This document shows positions 1 through 9,299 of a stretch of DNA of 12,438 nucleotides, one piece after another; positions within the stretch are counted from its first letter, which is position 1, and every line of letters begins with the position of its first letter. A model generated the notes under the pieces. It saw only the letters and a list, made by a program, of their open reading frames with translations, searched no databases and had not been told where the DNA came from. This DNA comes from Ophiosphaerella korrae. Lineage: Eukaryota > Ascomycota > Dothideomycetes > Pleosporales > Phaeosphaeriaceae. Position numbers and translations under genes: made by a program. The DNA is taken from the NCBI GenBank assembly GCA_028456385.1, contig JALNQF010000857.1, positions 1-12,438 on the forward strand. The letters are read 5' to 3'.

Positions 1-2232
1 AAAGAAATAGACTTCCTTAGATTTATTATTAAACTAGGAAAAATTAAGATTAATCTAGAAAAGATTAGATTAATTAAGAAATAGCTAACGCTAAAGAACC
101 TAAAAGAAGTATAATAATTTTATAGGCTAGCTAACTTTTATAAAAAGTTAATAGTAAGATAGTCTAAAGATATAGAACTAATAATAAAACTTATAAAGTA
201 GGATACGCTATTTAAATAGATAAAAGAATATAATAAAGTATTTAATAAGATTAAGAGAAAGTTTATAAAAAACCTTGTTATTAGAATAACTAACTTAGAC
301 CTACTAGTAATAGTAAAAATAGACGTATCTAACTTAGTCTATAGAATAGCACTAATATAGAAAGACTTTAAGACTAAAAAAGAATACCTAGTAAAATACT
401 TCTCTAAGAAGATAAAAATAGTAAAACTTAACTACTTAATTTATAATAAAGAGATACTAGTAATCTATAAAGTATTTAAATAATAGAGAGTATACTTATA
501 AAGAGTAATATATTAAATAAAGTTCTATATTAACTATAAGAATTTTATAAAATTTATACTAAATAAAGAACTATTATAATAATATATAATATAGTAAGAA
601 TTCTTATTAATATTTAACTTAGAAATTATATATATAAAAAAGAAAGAAAATTAATTTATAGACGCCTTTAGTAGAAGACTAGACTTATAAGAAGAAGTAA
701 GTACTACTAGTATAGTTCTAATTAAGAATAAAGAAGGATATTTAGTTTTAAATATTCTTAAAATAGCTATAATACTTAAAAGAATAAGTAGTAAGCTAAA
801 TAAATAGATTTAGAAAATAACGTAAAAAGTATCTAAAGAAATAAAAAAACTAGAAATCTAAGAAGAACTTATATAAGCTTATAAAAGAATATATATTCTA
901 AAGAAAATCTAAAGAGAATTTATATAATAATTTTATAAATTACTAGTATATAGATACTAAAGAATTAATAAAATACTAAATAGGTTACTATAAGATTACT
1001 ATATTCTAAAAGTAAGATAAATAGTAATAGAGGTACTATAAGATTATATAGAATATTAAAAAAATAAGTATAGTAGATATATACTATATAGAATACTATA
1101 ACTAATAGAAGTACTAGAATAACTATAAAGAATTGTTATAATAGACTTTATTATAAAGCTACTAAAGTTAAAAGACCTAATATTAGGAGTTAAGTATAAT
1201 AAAATCCTAATAATAGTAAATAAGCTTATAAAGTACTTATACTTTAGACTATATAAAGAAAAAAGTAAGATAGAGGTTACTATATAATAGGTCTTAGAAA
1301 CTATAATTAGTTAATATAGACTACCTAATAAGATTATTATAGATAGAGATATAAGATTTATATTAAAACTATAAGGAATAATAATAGTATAATTAGGAAT
1401 TAAATATATAATATCTACTATATATTATCTATAAATAGATAGATAATTAAAATAAATAAACTAGATAGTAGAATAATACCTAAGATACTACCTTAACTAT
1501 AACTAAAATAATTAGGTATAGTTACTACCTATAGTATAGTTTGTATATAATAGCATAAAAAATATAGTAATAAGAGTATTACCTTTTTTTATAAACTATA
1601 GATTTAAACCTAATATATACTAAATACTAAGAAACTAGATATCTTAGTTTTTAAGAGGAGAAAACTTTACTAATATACTTAAGAATATATAAGATTAACT
1701 AAGATAAGACGTAGAATTTCTATATAATTAAATAACAAAGTACTATAATAGAAAGTATAAAGAGGGACCTTAATTTAAAAAGAGAGAAAAAGTATAGTTA
1801 GTATAAAAAAATATTAAAAGTAAATAACTAAGTTTTAAACTAGACTACGTTAAGATAAGACTATATAAAATTAAGAAAGAAATTACGCTAGTTATATTTA
1901 AACTAAAGCTACTAAATAAGATAAAGATATACCTAATATTTTATATAGCCTTACTAGAATAAGTACTATAAGAAGTAAAACTACTAGTATATAAAGTAGA
2001 TACGTATAAAGAATAAAAAGAATAAGAAGTTAAAAAAATCCTAGTATACTAGTTTTATAATAGTAGAAACTACTATTTAGTATAATAGATAAGTATAAAT
2101 AAAAAAAGACAACTATAAGAAGAAATATAAGAACTAGAAGATAATCTTAACTACTCTAAGAAACTAGAAGACTTCTAAAGTTAAAACTTCCTAGACTACC
2201 TTATAGTAAACTAAGAAAATTAGTATTACTAG
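1..2232 (+). pseudogene. Element A pol remnant: RT C-terminus, RNase H, integrase, chromodomain
   Basis: Frame 1 can be read from base 1 to about 2232 with no frame change, interrupted only by TAA/TAG. Base 1 falls shortly after the RT active site: KEIDFL-FII-LGKI is the usual RT thumb segment. RNase H follows (about 280-690), with DVSN at 322 for the family's DAS- segment, then YFSKK, NY-IYNKEIL and DAFSRRLDL near 660. The integrase zinc-binding HHCC positions read Y at 934, 955, 1045 and 1054, as expected from CAY-to-TAY and TGY-to-TAY changes. The catalytic triad is D 1144, D 1342 and K 1450 (GAA to AAA), with 35 residues between the second and third. A GPY/F-like module (about 1830-1960) and a chromodomain (about 2020-2115, with YYLV) follow. 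The natural stop is ambiguous: TAA/TAG at 2212, 2221 or 2230 all have counterparts in B. Confidence 0.93.
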
Positions 2233-2500
2233 CGCTAAATAAAGAGGCGTTAAGAATATCTAACGTAATAGGAGCTAGAATAGCCTAAACTATATCCTTA
2301 AGGTCTATTTTAGCTTCTAAAGTATAAGACTATTTAGATAATTTAGTATTATTATAAGCTTTTATCTTATAAAGACGCTTAATATATAAATAAAGATCTA
2401 CTAACTTATAAAGAGTTAGCTTATACTTAGCTTTAGCTTCTATAAGCTATAATAATAGTATTTCTTAAGCTTAGTTAATAGCTCGCCCTATATAACTTAG
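2175..2500 (-). pseudogene. Possible antisense reading frame at 3' end of element A
   Basis: On the minus strand a frame reads AIN-A-EILLL-LIEAKAKYK (dashes are TAA/TAG), then KIKAYNNTKLSK, LEAKIDL, TLDI and FNFR near its end. The equivalent antisense frame in B reads IIEAKAKYK, KIKALNNKKLAK, LKAKLDLDKAF, TLDV and FNFR. The two differ in length by four whole codons in one place and otherwise align codon for codon. The composition (K, A, E, L, D) looks like a helical soluble protein, but I cannot assign a family. The 3' end overlaps the chromodomain tail of pol. A sense-strand frame is also conserved, so coding on this strand is an inference. No start or stop can be fixed. Confidence 0.3.
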
Positions 2501-2817
2501 TAAGAAAAGACTATATAGAAATTAAGTACTTATACTCTATAAAAGAAACGCTAGATAGTATATACTTATACTAAATATTAACTAGAATATACTTATTATA
2601 GTATTTGCTATCCTTTAAAGATATAAGGTAAGTAAGCTTTAATTAAGTATAATAAGTATAAAGAAATATTTTAACCTTATTATAAGTAATATAAGTAATA
2701 AGAAGAAGTTTATTATAGTTAGAACGCGAAGATATAGAGAATAATAAAGAGTTAGAAATAAATAAAGAAACTAGACTAATAACTTTAGGCCTAGGATAGA
2801 GAAATAAGAACCTACCT
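2233..2817 (+). other. Element A 3' region between pol and polypurine tract
   Basis: About 585 bp follow the chromodomain tail before the polypurine tract. B has an equivalent region of about 610 bp at the same place. I recognise no domain. The two copies align over most of the length, with the segment at about 2767-2790 almost identical to B. On the sense strand a frame shifted by +1 from pol is also fairly open, and an antisense frame is conserved with B (separate entry). It may be untranslated 3' sequence or an extra gene. Confidence 0.55.
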
Positions 2818-2831
2818 AGAGAGGAGAATAG
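2818..2831 (+). promoter_or_regulatory. Polypurine tract of element A
   Basis: AGAGAGGAGAATAG is a purine run, broken by one T, lying directly against the TG that starts the 3' LTR. This is where the plus-strand primer of reverse transcription is expected. B has a matching run, AAGAAGAGAGATAG on its sense strand, at the same place. Confidence 0.8.
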
Positions 2832-3218
2832 TGTTATAGCTATAATAAGAGAGAACTAATTTAAACTAATTAGCTTTACTATAGATAATAACAATATATA
2901 TAATTTATAGGATAATAAACTATACTAGAAGACTAACTATAATTAGGATACGTAATAAATTTATAATTTATAATCTTAGTAAATATAAAGTATAAAGCTA
3001 GCTAAGAATCCTAGGTATATAGTTAGTAGTAATACGCATTATTAGGATATTATTAGTAATTTAATTATTAACTATAAGTAATAATATTTAGATAGTTATA
3101 AAATATCTTCTATTATTTATAGTATATTATAGGTTATAATATAAGCTTTTGTTATTACTCTTTAATCTACTAATAACCTAAAGCCTATTAGGAAGTTAAC
3201 CCTAGTAAGCCTATTATA
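2832..3218 (+). repeat. Element A 3' LTR (387 bp)
   Basis: It starts TGTTATAG after the polypurine tract and ends CCTATTATA; the final TA is the expected RIP product of CA. Its ends were set by alignment with B's LTR: both begin with a TGTTATAG-like start, share ACTAATTAG and AGTTATAAAATATCTTC internally, and end AAGTTAACCCTAGTAA plus a short tail. The middle differs. B carries four copies of a 14-bp inverted-repeat motif where A has about one degenerate copy near 2955-2975, which explains much of the 41-bp length difference. The matching 5' LTR is outside the window, so the target-site duplication cannot be checked; the flank here begins TCTAA. Confidence 0.85.
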
Positions 3219-3549
3219 TCTAAGAATAAAAGTTACGTAATTAGAAGTTAATAATCTTTTAGAATACTTTAAAATAAGAAAACTTTAAGTAATTACCTTT
3301 ATAGCTATAAATAACCTAAACGCTAGAGCTTAAGAACTTATCTAGCTACTAGAAGTATACTTAGTTATAGAAAGATAAATTAAAGTAGATAAGTATCTAT
3401 AGACTCCTTAAGCTATAGTAAACTTATAGTTAGTAATACTTTTTATAATAAAGCTATAATTTTAAAAGAACTTTCTACTACTATTTTAGAATAACGTAAG
3501 ACCTTAGTATTAGAATAATATAGTAAGTATAAGTTTAGACTTTTATAGT

Positions 3550-3591
3550 TATATTAAGTATAGAAACCTAAATTACTATATTAATAACTAT
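3550..3591 (+). other. RIP-altered CCHC zinc knuckle in element C Gag
   Basis: Fourteen codons have the CX2CX4HX4C spacing with Tyr at all four ligand positions (TAT, TAT, TAC, TAT). TGT/TGC-to-TAT/TAC and CAT/CAC-to-TAT/TAC are both single RIP transitions. The knuckle marks the nucleocapsid part of a Gag, which binds the element's RNA. Confidence 0.75.
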
Positions 3592-3812
3592 AAAGAAAGA
3601 AAAGCTTTAATACTTAATAGATAGATTTAGTTTAATCTAGAAACTAGAAGATACTAATAAAGTATAGAGTAAACTTACTAAAGGTTTATTAAATAGATTA
3701 GAGTAAGAAGTAACTAGAATAATATAATAATCTAGTATATCTAGTAGAGAATACAAAACCTAAAGTATAGAGAAATAAACCTTTAGGTAATACTAAACTC
3801 TATAATATAATA

Positions 3813-3817
3813 GCTAG
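3813..3817. repeat. Target-site duplication of element B, left copy (GCTAG)
   Basis: GCTAG lies directly outside the left LTR of B; GCTAA (10848-10852) lies outside the right LTR. The one difference, G to A, is a RIP-type transition. Five base pairs is a normal duplication for Ty3/Gypsy integrases. Confidence 0.8.
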
Positions 3818-4245
3818 TGTTGTAGGTTATTACTAGGGTTAACTTTTTAGTACCTAAAGAGTATTAGTAGATTATAAAGTAATAGTAAAAGCTTATAAGT
3901 AATCTACAATAACTTATAAATAATAGAAGATATTTTATAACTATTTTATATTAGCGTTCTATAGTTAAAGGATTGAATTACTAATACTATCCTAATAATA
4001 CGTATCTTACTAATTATATATTTATCGTAATCTATAATCTATAGTTACTAAGACTAGTAGATTATAGATTATCCTAATCTATAATCTATTAACGCTAAGA
4101 GTCTATAGATTATAGATTATACTAGGTGTCCTAGTTATATATAGTCTCTTAATTAAGATTATTACCTTACTTATCTTATACTTTATTAGTATCTAAGTTA
4201 AGACTAATTAGTTCTATTTTAATTCCTTCTATTATACTTATAATA
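3818..4245 (-). repeat. Element B 3' LTR (428 bp)
   Basis: On the + strand it begins TGTTGTAGG and ends CTTATAATA. It matches 10420-10847 along its full length with no net indel. By eye I count about 33 differences, of which about 31 are transitions and 2 transversions, so most divergence is from RIP and ordinary deamination. It contains two pairs of 14-bp inverted repeats (separate entry). Confidence 0.93.
4028..4119. repeat. Paired 14-bp inverted repeats inside B 3' LTR
   Basis: TAATCTATAATCTA occurs at 4028-4041 and 4075-4088; its exact complement TAGATTATAGATTA occurs at 4058-4071 and 4106-4119. Each pair could form a perfect 14-bp stem with a loop of about 16-17 bases. Each unit is itself built from a repeated ATAATCT-like hexamer. 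The same four copies sit at equivalent places in the other B LTR. They could be a regulatory element, a hairpin, or an internal expansion; the sequence does not decide. Confidence 0.85.
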
Positions 4246-4259
4246 CTATCTCTCTTCTT
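4246..4259 (-). promoter_or_regulatory. Polypurine tract of element B
   Basis: On the minus strand AAGAAGAGAGATAG abuts the start of the 3' LTR. It is a purine run with one T, at the position of the plus-strand primer, and matches the tract of element A in place and composition. Confidence 0.8.
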
Positions 4260-4871
4260 AGGTAGGTCTTAGTTTACTTATCTTAAAGCTAAAGTTATTA
4301 GTCTAGTTTCTTTATTAATATAGAGTTCCTTATCTTTTTTTATAACTATTTTATCTATACGTTATTACTACCTCTTTACTAATTGCGTATTACGTAATAG
4401 TATTAAAATGTTTCTTTATTCTTATTATACTTCTCTTAAATTAAACTCTAAGTCTTTTCTTTATATTATTTCTATAAATAATAATAGAGCTTATAAGGCG
4501 TATATTTATATAAATATATATAGCTTTTATAACGTATTTAGTATTTCTCTTTCTAAGTATATATTTATTATACTTATTCTTGTATCTAAGCTTAGTAATA
4601 ATAGGGAAAGCTATTAACTAGACTTAAGAGAAATTACTATCTTAAATTATAGAGGCTAAAGCTAAGTATAAGCGTATCTAGAAGCTTATATAGAGTAAGC
4701 TAGTAAAAAATTAAACTTATCTCTCTTATCTTTGTAAGATAAAGGCCTTAAATAATAAGAAATTAGCTAAGTAGTTTATAGCTCTTAAAGCTAAGCTAGA
4801 CTTAGATAAGGCGTTTAGTATTACTATAGTAGGTCCTACGCTAGACGTCCCTATTATCTCTCTATCTATTG
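4260..4871 (-). other. Element B 3' region between pol and polypurine tract
   Basis: About 610 bp without a recognised pol domain, equivalent to 2233-2817 in A. A short ATG-initiated open frame on the + strand (4408-4617, 69 codons) falls here; it is rich in I, Y, S, L and K and is best explained by chance in AT-rich sequence. A different + strand frame from about 4600 is conserved with A (separate entry). Confidence 0.5.
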
Positions 4872-4950
4872 TTAGTAATATTAGTTCTCTTAGTTTACTA
4901 CTAGGTATTCTAGAAGGTTTTAACTTTAGAACTCCTCTAGTTTCTTAGAG
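4600..4950 (+). pseudogene. Possible antisense reading frame at 3' end of element B
   Basis: Frame 2 of the + strand (antisense to gag-pol) reads GKAIN, EKLLS-IIEAKAKYKRI, then KIKALNNKKLAK-FIALKAKLDLDKAF, VGPTLDVPII and GFNFRTPL, with TAA/TAG as the only interruptions and none between about 4773 and 4940. The same frame exists in A with conserved blocks and a length difference of a whole number of codons. Extra genes between pol and the 3' LTR, sometimes antisense, are known in plant Tat-lineage Ty3/Gypsy elements; whether fungal chromoviruses have one is not established to my knowledge. The alternative is a sense frame here or simple DNA conservation. I do not recognise the protein. Confidence 0.33.
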
Positions 4951-4983
4951 TAATTAAGATTATCTTCTAGTTCTTATATTTTT

Positions 4984-5090
4984 TCCTATAGTTATCCTTT
5001 TTTATCTATACCTATCTATTTTACTAGATAGTAGTTTCTTCTATTATAAAACTAATATACTAGGATATTTTTAACTTTCTATTCTTTTTA
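4984..5090 (-). other. Chromodomain of element B
   Basis: The frame reads EVKNIL, then a short stretch to RNYYLV, followed by two stop codons likely from TGG/CGA or CAA codons: the V-x-K-I-L ... YLVKW pattern of chromodomains. In chromoviruses this domain targets integration to marked chromatin. Confidence 0.78.
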
Positions 5091-5139
5091 TTCTTTATAC
5101 GTATCTACTTTATATACTAGTAGTTCTACGTCTTGTAGT

Positions 5140-6172
5140 ACTATCTTAAGTAGTACTACGTAAAAGGTTAGGTATATCTTTATTTTATTTAGTAGCTTTA
5201 GTTTAAATATAACTAGTATAACTTTTTTCTCTACTTTATATAGTTCTATTTTAACATAGTCTAATTTTAAACTTAGTTATCTACTTTTAATATTTTTTTA
5301 TACTAACTATACTTTTTCTCTCTCTTTAAATTAAGGTCTCTCTTTATATTTTCTATTATAGTACTTTACTATTTAATTATATAGAAACTCTACGTCCTAT
5401 CTTAGTTAATTATATATATTTTTAAGTTTATTAGTAAAGTTTTCTCCTCTTAAGGACTAAGATATTTAGTCTCTTAGTATCTAGTATATATTAGGTTTAA
5501 ATCTATAGTTTATAAAGAAAAGTAATACTTTTATTACTATATTCTTTGCGCTATTGTATACTAACTATACTATAGGTAGTAACTATACCTAATTATTCTA
5601 GTTGTAGTTAAGGTAGTATTTTAAATATTATTCTACTATCTAATTTATTTATTTAGATTATCTATCTATTTATAGATAATATACTATAGATATTGCGTAT
5701 TATATTCCTAATTACGCTATTATTATTCTCTATAGTTTTAATATAAATTATACGTCTCTATCTATAATAATCTTATCTAGTAGTCTATATTAACTAATTA
5801 TAGTTCCTAGAACCTAGTATATAGTAACTTCTATCCTACTTTTCTTTTTATATAGTCTAAAGTATAAATACTTTATAAATTTATTTACTATTATTAGGAT
5901 TCTATTATACTTAACTCCTAATATTAAGTCTTTAGACTTTAGTAACTTTATAATAAAGTCTATTGTAATAACTCTTTATAGTTATTCTAGTATTTCTACT
6001 AGTTATAATATTTTATATAGTATATATCTACTATATTTATTCTTTTAGTATTCTATATAGTCTTATAGTACTTCTATTACTAATTATCTTACTTTAAGAA
6101 TATAATAGTCTTGTAGTAATCTATCTAATATTTTCTTAATACTTTAGTAACTATATACTAGTAATTTATAGA
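5140..6172 (-). other. Integrase of element B with HHCC zinc finger and GPY/F module
   Basis: HHCC ligands are Tyr at 6168-6170, 6147-6149, 6057-6059 and 6048-6050. The DDE triad is D 5958-5960, D 5760-5762 and K 5652-5654 (GAA to AAA), with 35 residues between the last two. A GPY/F-like C-terminal module follows before the chromodomain. Confidence 0.9.
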
Positions 6173-6409
6173 ATTATTATATAAATCTTCTCTAAATCTT
6201 CTTTAGAATATATATTCTTTTATAGGCTTATATAAATCTTTTTTAGATTTCTAGTTTTTTTATTTCTTTAGATACTTCCTTTGTTATTTTCTAAATCTAT
6301 TTATCTAACTCGCTACTTATTCTTTTAAGTGTTGTAGCTATCTTAGGTATATTTAAGACTAGATATCTTTCTTTATTTTTTACTAGAACTATACTAGTAG
6401 CGCTTACTT

Positions 6410-6830
6410 CTTTTTATAAGTTTAGTCTTCTACTAAGAGTATCTATAAATTAGTTATCTTTCTCTTTTATATATATAATTTCTAGGTTAAACGTTAATAA
6501 GTATTCCTATTATCTTATATAGTGTTGTAATAATTCCTTATTTATTATAAATCCTATAAGGTTCTTGTAGTTTATATAGACCTTTATTTAGTACTTTACT
6601 TCTTATAGGTATACTCTCTATTATTTAAATACTTTGTAGATTACTAGTATCTCTTTATTATAGATTAGGTAGTTAAGCTCTACTATTTTTATCTTCTTAG
6701 AGAAGTATTTAACTAAGTATTCCTTTTTAGTCTCTAGGTCCTCTTATATTAGTACTATTCTATAGACTAAATTAGATATATCTATTTTTACTATTACTAG
6801 TAGGTCTAGGTTATATATTCTAATAACTAG
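6410..6830 (-). other. RNase H domain of element B
   Basis: It contains DISN at 6780 (family DAS-), YFSKK, LNYLIYNKEI, then a segment ending D-LSRRLNL near 6420. It is collinear with A's RNase H (A position p to 7104 minus p). Confidence 0.88.
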
Positions 6831-6959
6831 GTTTTCTATAAACTTTTTCTTAATCTTATTAAATACTATATCGCATTCCTATATCTATTTAAATAGCGTA
6901 TCTTTCTTTATAAGTCTTATAATAGGTTCTATATTTTTAGACTATCTTACTATTAACTT

Positions 6960-7630
6960 TCTATAAAAATTTACTAATCTATAAAATTATTGTACCTCTT
7001 TTAGGTTCCTTAGTATTAGCTATTTATTAATTAACTTAATCTTTTCTAGGTTAATCTTAATCTTTCCTAGTTCTATAATAAACTCTAGAAAATCTATTTC
7101 CTTTATATAGAACTTGTATTTTTTTATTTTAAAAAATATTTTAGCTTCTACTAGCTTTTCTAGTACTTTATATATATATTATATATATTCTTCTTCTATC
7201 TCTAAAAATATAAAGATGTTATCTAAGTATATAAATATAAATATATCTAAGTACTCTCTTAGTACTATATTAATTCTTTCTTAAAATACTACTAGTATAT
7301 TCGTTAAGCTAAAAGGTATAACTAAGTATTTATATAGTCTCTATTATATTCTAAACGCTATTTTCTATTTATTACCTTCTTTAATTCTAATTTAGTAGTA
7401 GGCGTTCTAGATATTTAACTTTATAAAAATTGTTACTTTTTATAGTTTATTTTATATTACGTCTATCTTTAGTAATAGATATTAGTTCTTACTTATAACT
7501 ATATTAGTTTTTCTAAAGTCTACGTAGAGTCTTTTATTATTTATCTCTTTCTTATCTATAAAGATAAGTCTATATACTACTAAGAACTTAGATTCTTTTA
7601 TCTATCTCTTTTTTATTACGTTTTAAATAA
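6960..7630 (-). other. Reverse transcriptase domain of element B
   Basis: In order along the minus strand: VDFRKTNIV (about 7503-7523), YLVIPFSLTN with LVVF following (about 7265-7325, the family's MPFGL-NAP-TFQ motif), YLDN (7218-7229, active-site YLDD with D to N), and KEIDFL-FII-LGKIKINLEK in the thumb (ending near 7040). These are the standard Ty3/Gypsy RT motifs in order and spacing. Confidence 0.93.
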
Positions 7631-7959
7631 ATACTTATTTAATTTTTAACTTTTCTTCTATTTTCTAGTAGACTAAGCTCTATCTTATATCTTTTCTTTC
7701 TTTAGTTTCTATTACTAAGTCTTATAGCTAATATTCTAGAAGGTAATCTTTAGGCTCTATAAGTTGTTCTTCCTATTTCTTATATTCTTCTAGGAATTCT
7801 CCCTTGTAGGTGTTTTTATAGGCTTTTAACATGTCTATTTTATAGTAATTAATTTTCTCTATTCTCTAGTTAATATATAAGTTAGTTATCTATAACTATA
7901 GTATTCCTAGTATTATATCTTACTTATTATTAATTGTTGTTATATCTATAACTATATTC

Positions 7960-8200
7960 TTAATTTCTAGTCCTTTTAATCTTAGTATTAAAGGTACTAT
8001 CTTAAACTATATAGGTTCCTAGAATAGTTTTCCTTTAATTATACTTAGTTATTAAGAGTATTTCTTTATTATATATTCTATTTCTTATATTTTTATAAAC
8101 TTCTTTAATATAAAGTTCTTTATTGCTCTACTATTAATTATTAGTTATACTTTCTTTTTTTAGTATATACCTATTTTTGTAATATATAGGCCTCTTATAC
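7960..8200 (-). other. Retropepsin-like protease of element B
   Basis: At 8124-8135 the frame reads N-S-R-A for the catalytic D-S-G-A motif (AAT AGT AGA GCA), flanked by LII before and IKNFI after, a normal Gypsy protease setting. The catalytic Asp is Asn through G-to-A. The outer limits given are approximate. Confidence 0.75.
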
Positions 8201-9299
8201 CTTTTAGCTTTTCTTACTTTAGTAACTTAGTAAATTATCTATCTTTCTAAAGCTATAGGCCTACTTTAAGTTTATATTCTTTATATTTTAGATATTTATT
8301 ATATATATATTTATACTATAGTCTTCTTTAGATGTATTTCTTAGATAGTTTTAGGCTAGGTCTTACTACTAAGTATCTATCTTCTAGGATTATTTCCTAT
8401 CCTTAGATATTTTTTACTAGAATTACTTTTATATAGTTATAGCCTCTTTTTCTTATAAGCTATATATTATTATTTACTTTAAGGTTTCTATATATAATAT
8501 AATTCTTATCTAAGTATAATATCTATAATACTTTAAAGTATACTAAGTGCTTTAGGTCTATTATCTTGTTATCTCCTTCTTAGTATTTACTTCTACTAGG
8601 CGTGTCTATTATTAGGATATAGTATACTACTAGTACTCTAGGTATATAGGCTTTATTAATCTATTATATTATTTTTACAAAGTACTACTATTCTCTTAGT
8701 ATAGGTATTCTTTCTACTATAACTATATATTACTTTATCTATTCTTAAAATAGTATAAACTTTATTTCTTTAAGATTACGTTCTTTCTAGTCTTTATACA
8801 CTTCCTCTATACTTATAACTAGTAAGTATTTCTAAATAAACTTCTATTCTTTATTTTATTCCTCTATATCTATTATTATATAGCTATTATAGCTATATAT
8901 TATTAGTTAAGTATACTTTATACTTCTTATACTAACTTATTTCTTACTTTCTTGTAGTCCTTTAGAAGAAGCTATAGTAGTCTCTTTATCTAGTACTAGT
9001 CCTTTAGCCTAGATTAATAGTACTAAAGGCTCTTCCTTTTCTAGATCTTCTACTAGTAGGCCTATTACTTAAGCTATCTCTTCTAGCTAAGCTTTTATTC
9101 TACTTTCCTTTATTATAGCTACTTTATATCTCTATTTCTATAAGAACTATACTACTCTCTATTTACTAAAAAGATATATATAGTAGTTATTATTATAATA
9201 AAAGGTCTAATAAAGTATTACGTATTATACTTCTTTACTTCTAGCTACTTTCTCTTAAGGTTTAGCTTATACTTATAGTACTTCCTTCTTCTTTTTAGT

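Larger units (their letters stand above)
1..3218 (+). mobile_element. Element A: chromovirus (Ty3/Gypsy LTR retrotransposon), 5'-truncated by window, RIP-degraded
   Basis: Seen: one frame carries the end of reverse transcriptase, RNase H, integrase and a chromodomain, followed by a purine-rich tract and an LTR beginning TGTTATAG and ending CCTATTATA. This order (RT-RH-IN-chromodomain-3' LTR) defines chromoviruses within Ty3/Gypsy. The 5' LTR, gag, protease and most of RT lie left of the window. It is the same family as element B: pol is collinear with B on the opposite strand with constant offset, but the LTRs are clearly different (387 against 428 bp), so A and B are separate subfamilies. 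RIP-type transitions saturate the whole element and it cannot be active. Confidence 0.93.
3219..3817 (+). pseudogene. Element C gag-like frame, first part, with CCHC zinc knuckle
   Basis: Frame 1 is readable through the whole segment with only TAA/TAG interruptions. Residue runs such as NNLNARA-ELI-LLEVYL, IERxIKVDKYL-TP-AIVNL and RYRNNIVSISLDFYSY resemble a Gag capsid region, though I cannot name the family. At 3550-3591 the frame reads YIKYRNLNYYINNY. This is a CX2CX4HX4C knuckle in which each Cys (3550, 3559, 3589) and the His (3574) is now Tyr, as RIP predicts; it parallels the B knuckle YFNYSNLGYYIKDY. The frame is cut by B at 3817 and resumes in the same phase at 10853. It begins immediately at A's LTR end with no LTR or leader before it, so its start probably lies left of the window beyond A. 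Confidence 0.72.

Noticed and set aside
2233..2520. A sense-strand frame after pol of A (reading LVLLALNKEALRIS) that is also fairly open, with an equivalent in B
   Set aside because: It is shifted from pol, has no start or recognised domain, and contains several TAA codons in A. I kept it as an alternative to the antisense frame rather than a separate gene.
3219..3223. TCTAA as the target-site duplication of element A
   Set aside because: The partner copy would be left of the window, so it cannot be verified here.
4028..4119. CRISPR-like array from regularly spaced repeats in B's LTR
   Set aside because: Only four short units in alternating orientation, present in both LTRs of a eukaryotic retrotransposon; this is an inverted-repeat cluster, not a direct-repeat array.
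4408..4617. A 69-codon ATG-initiated open frame on the + strand
   Set aside because: It lies antisense in B's 3' region, is made almost wholly of I, Y, S, L, K and N, and is in a different frame from the antisense frame conserved with A. It is most likely a chance survivor in AT-rich RIPed DNA.
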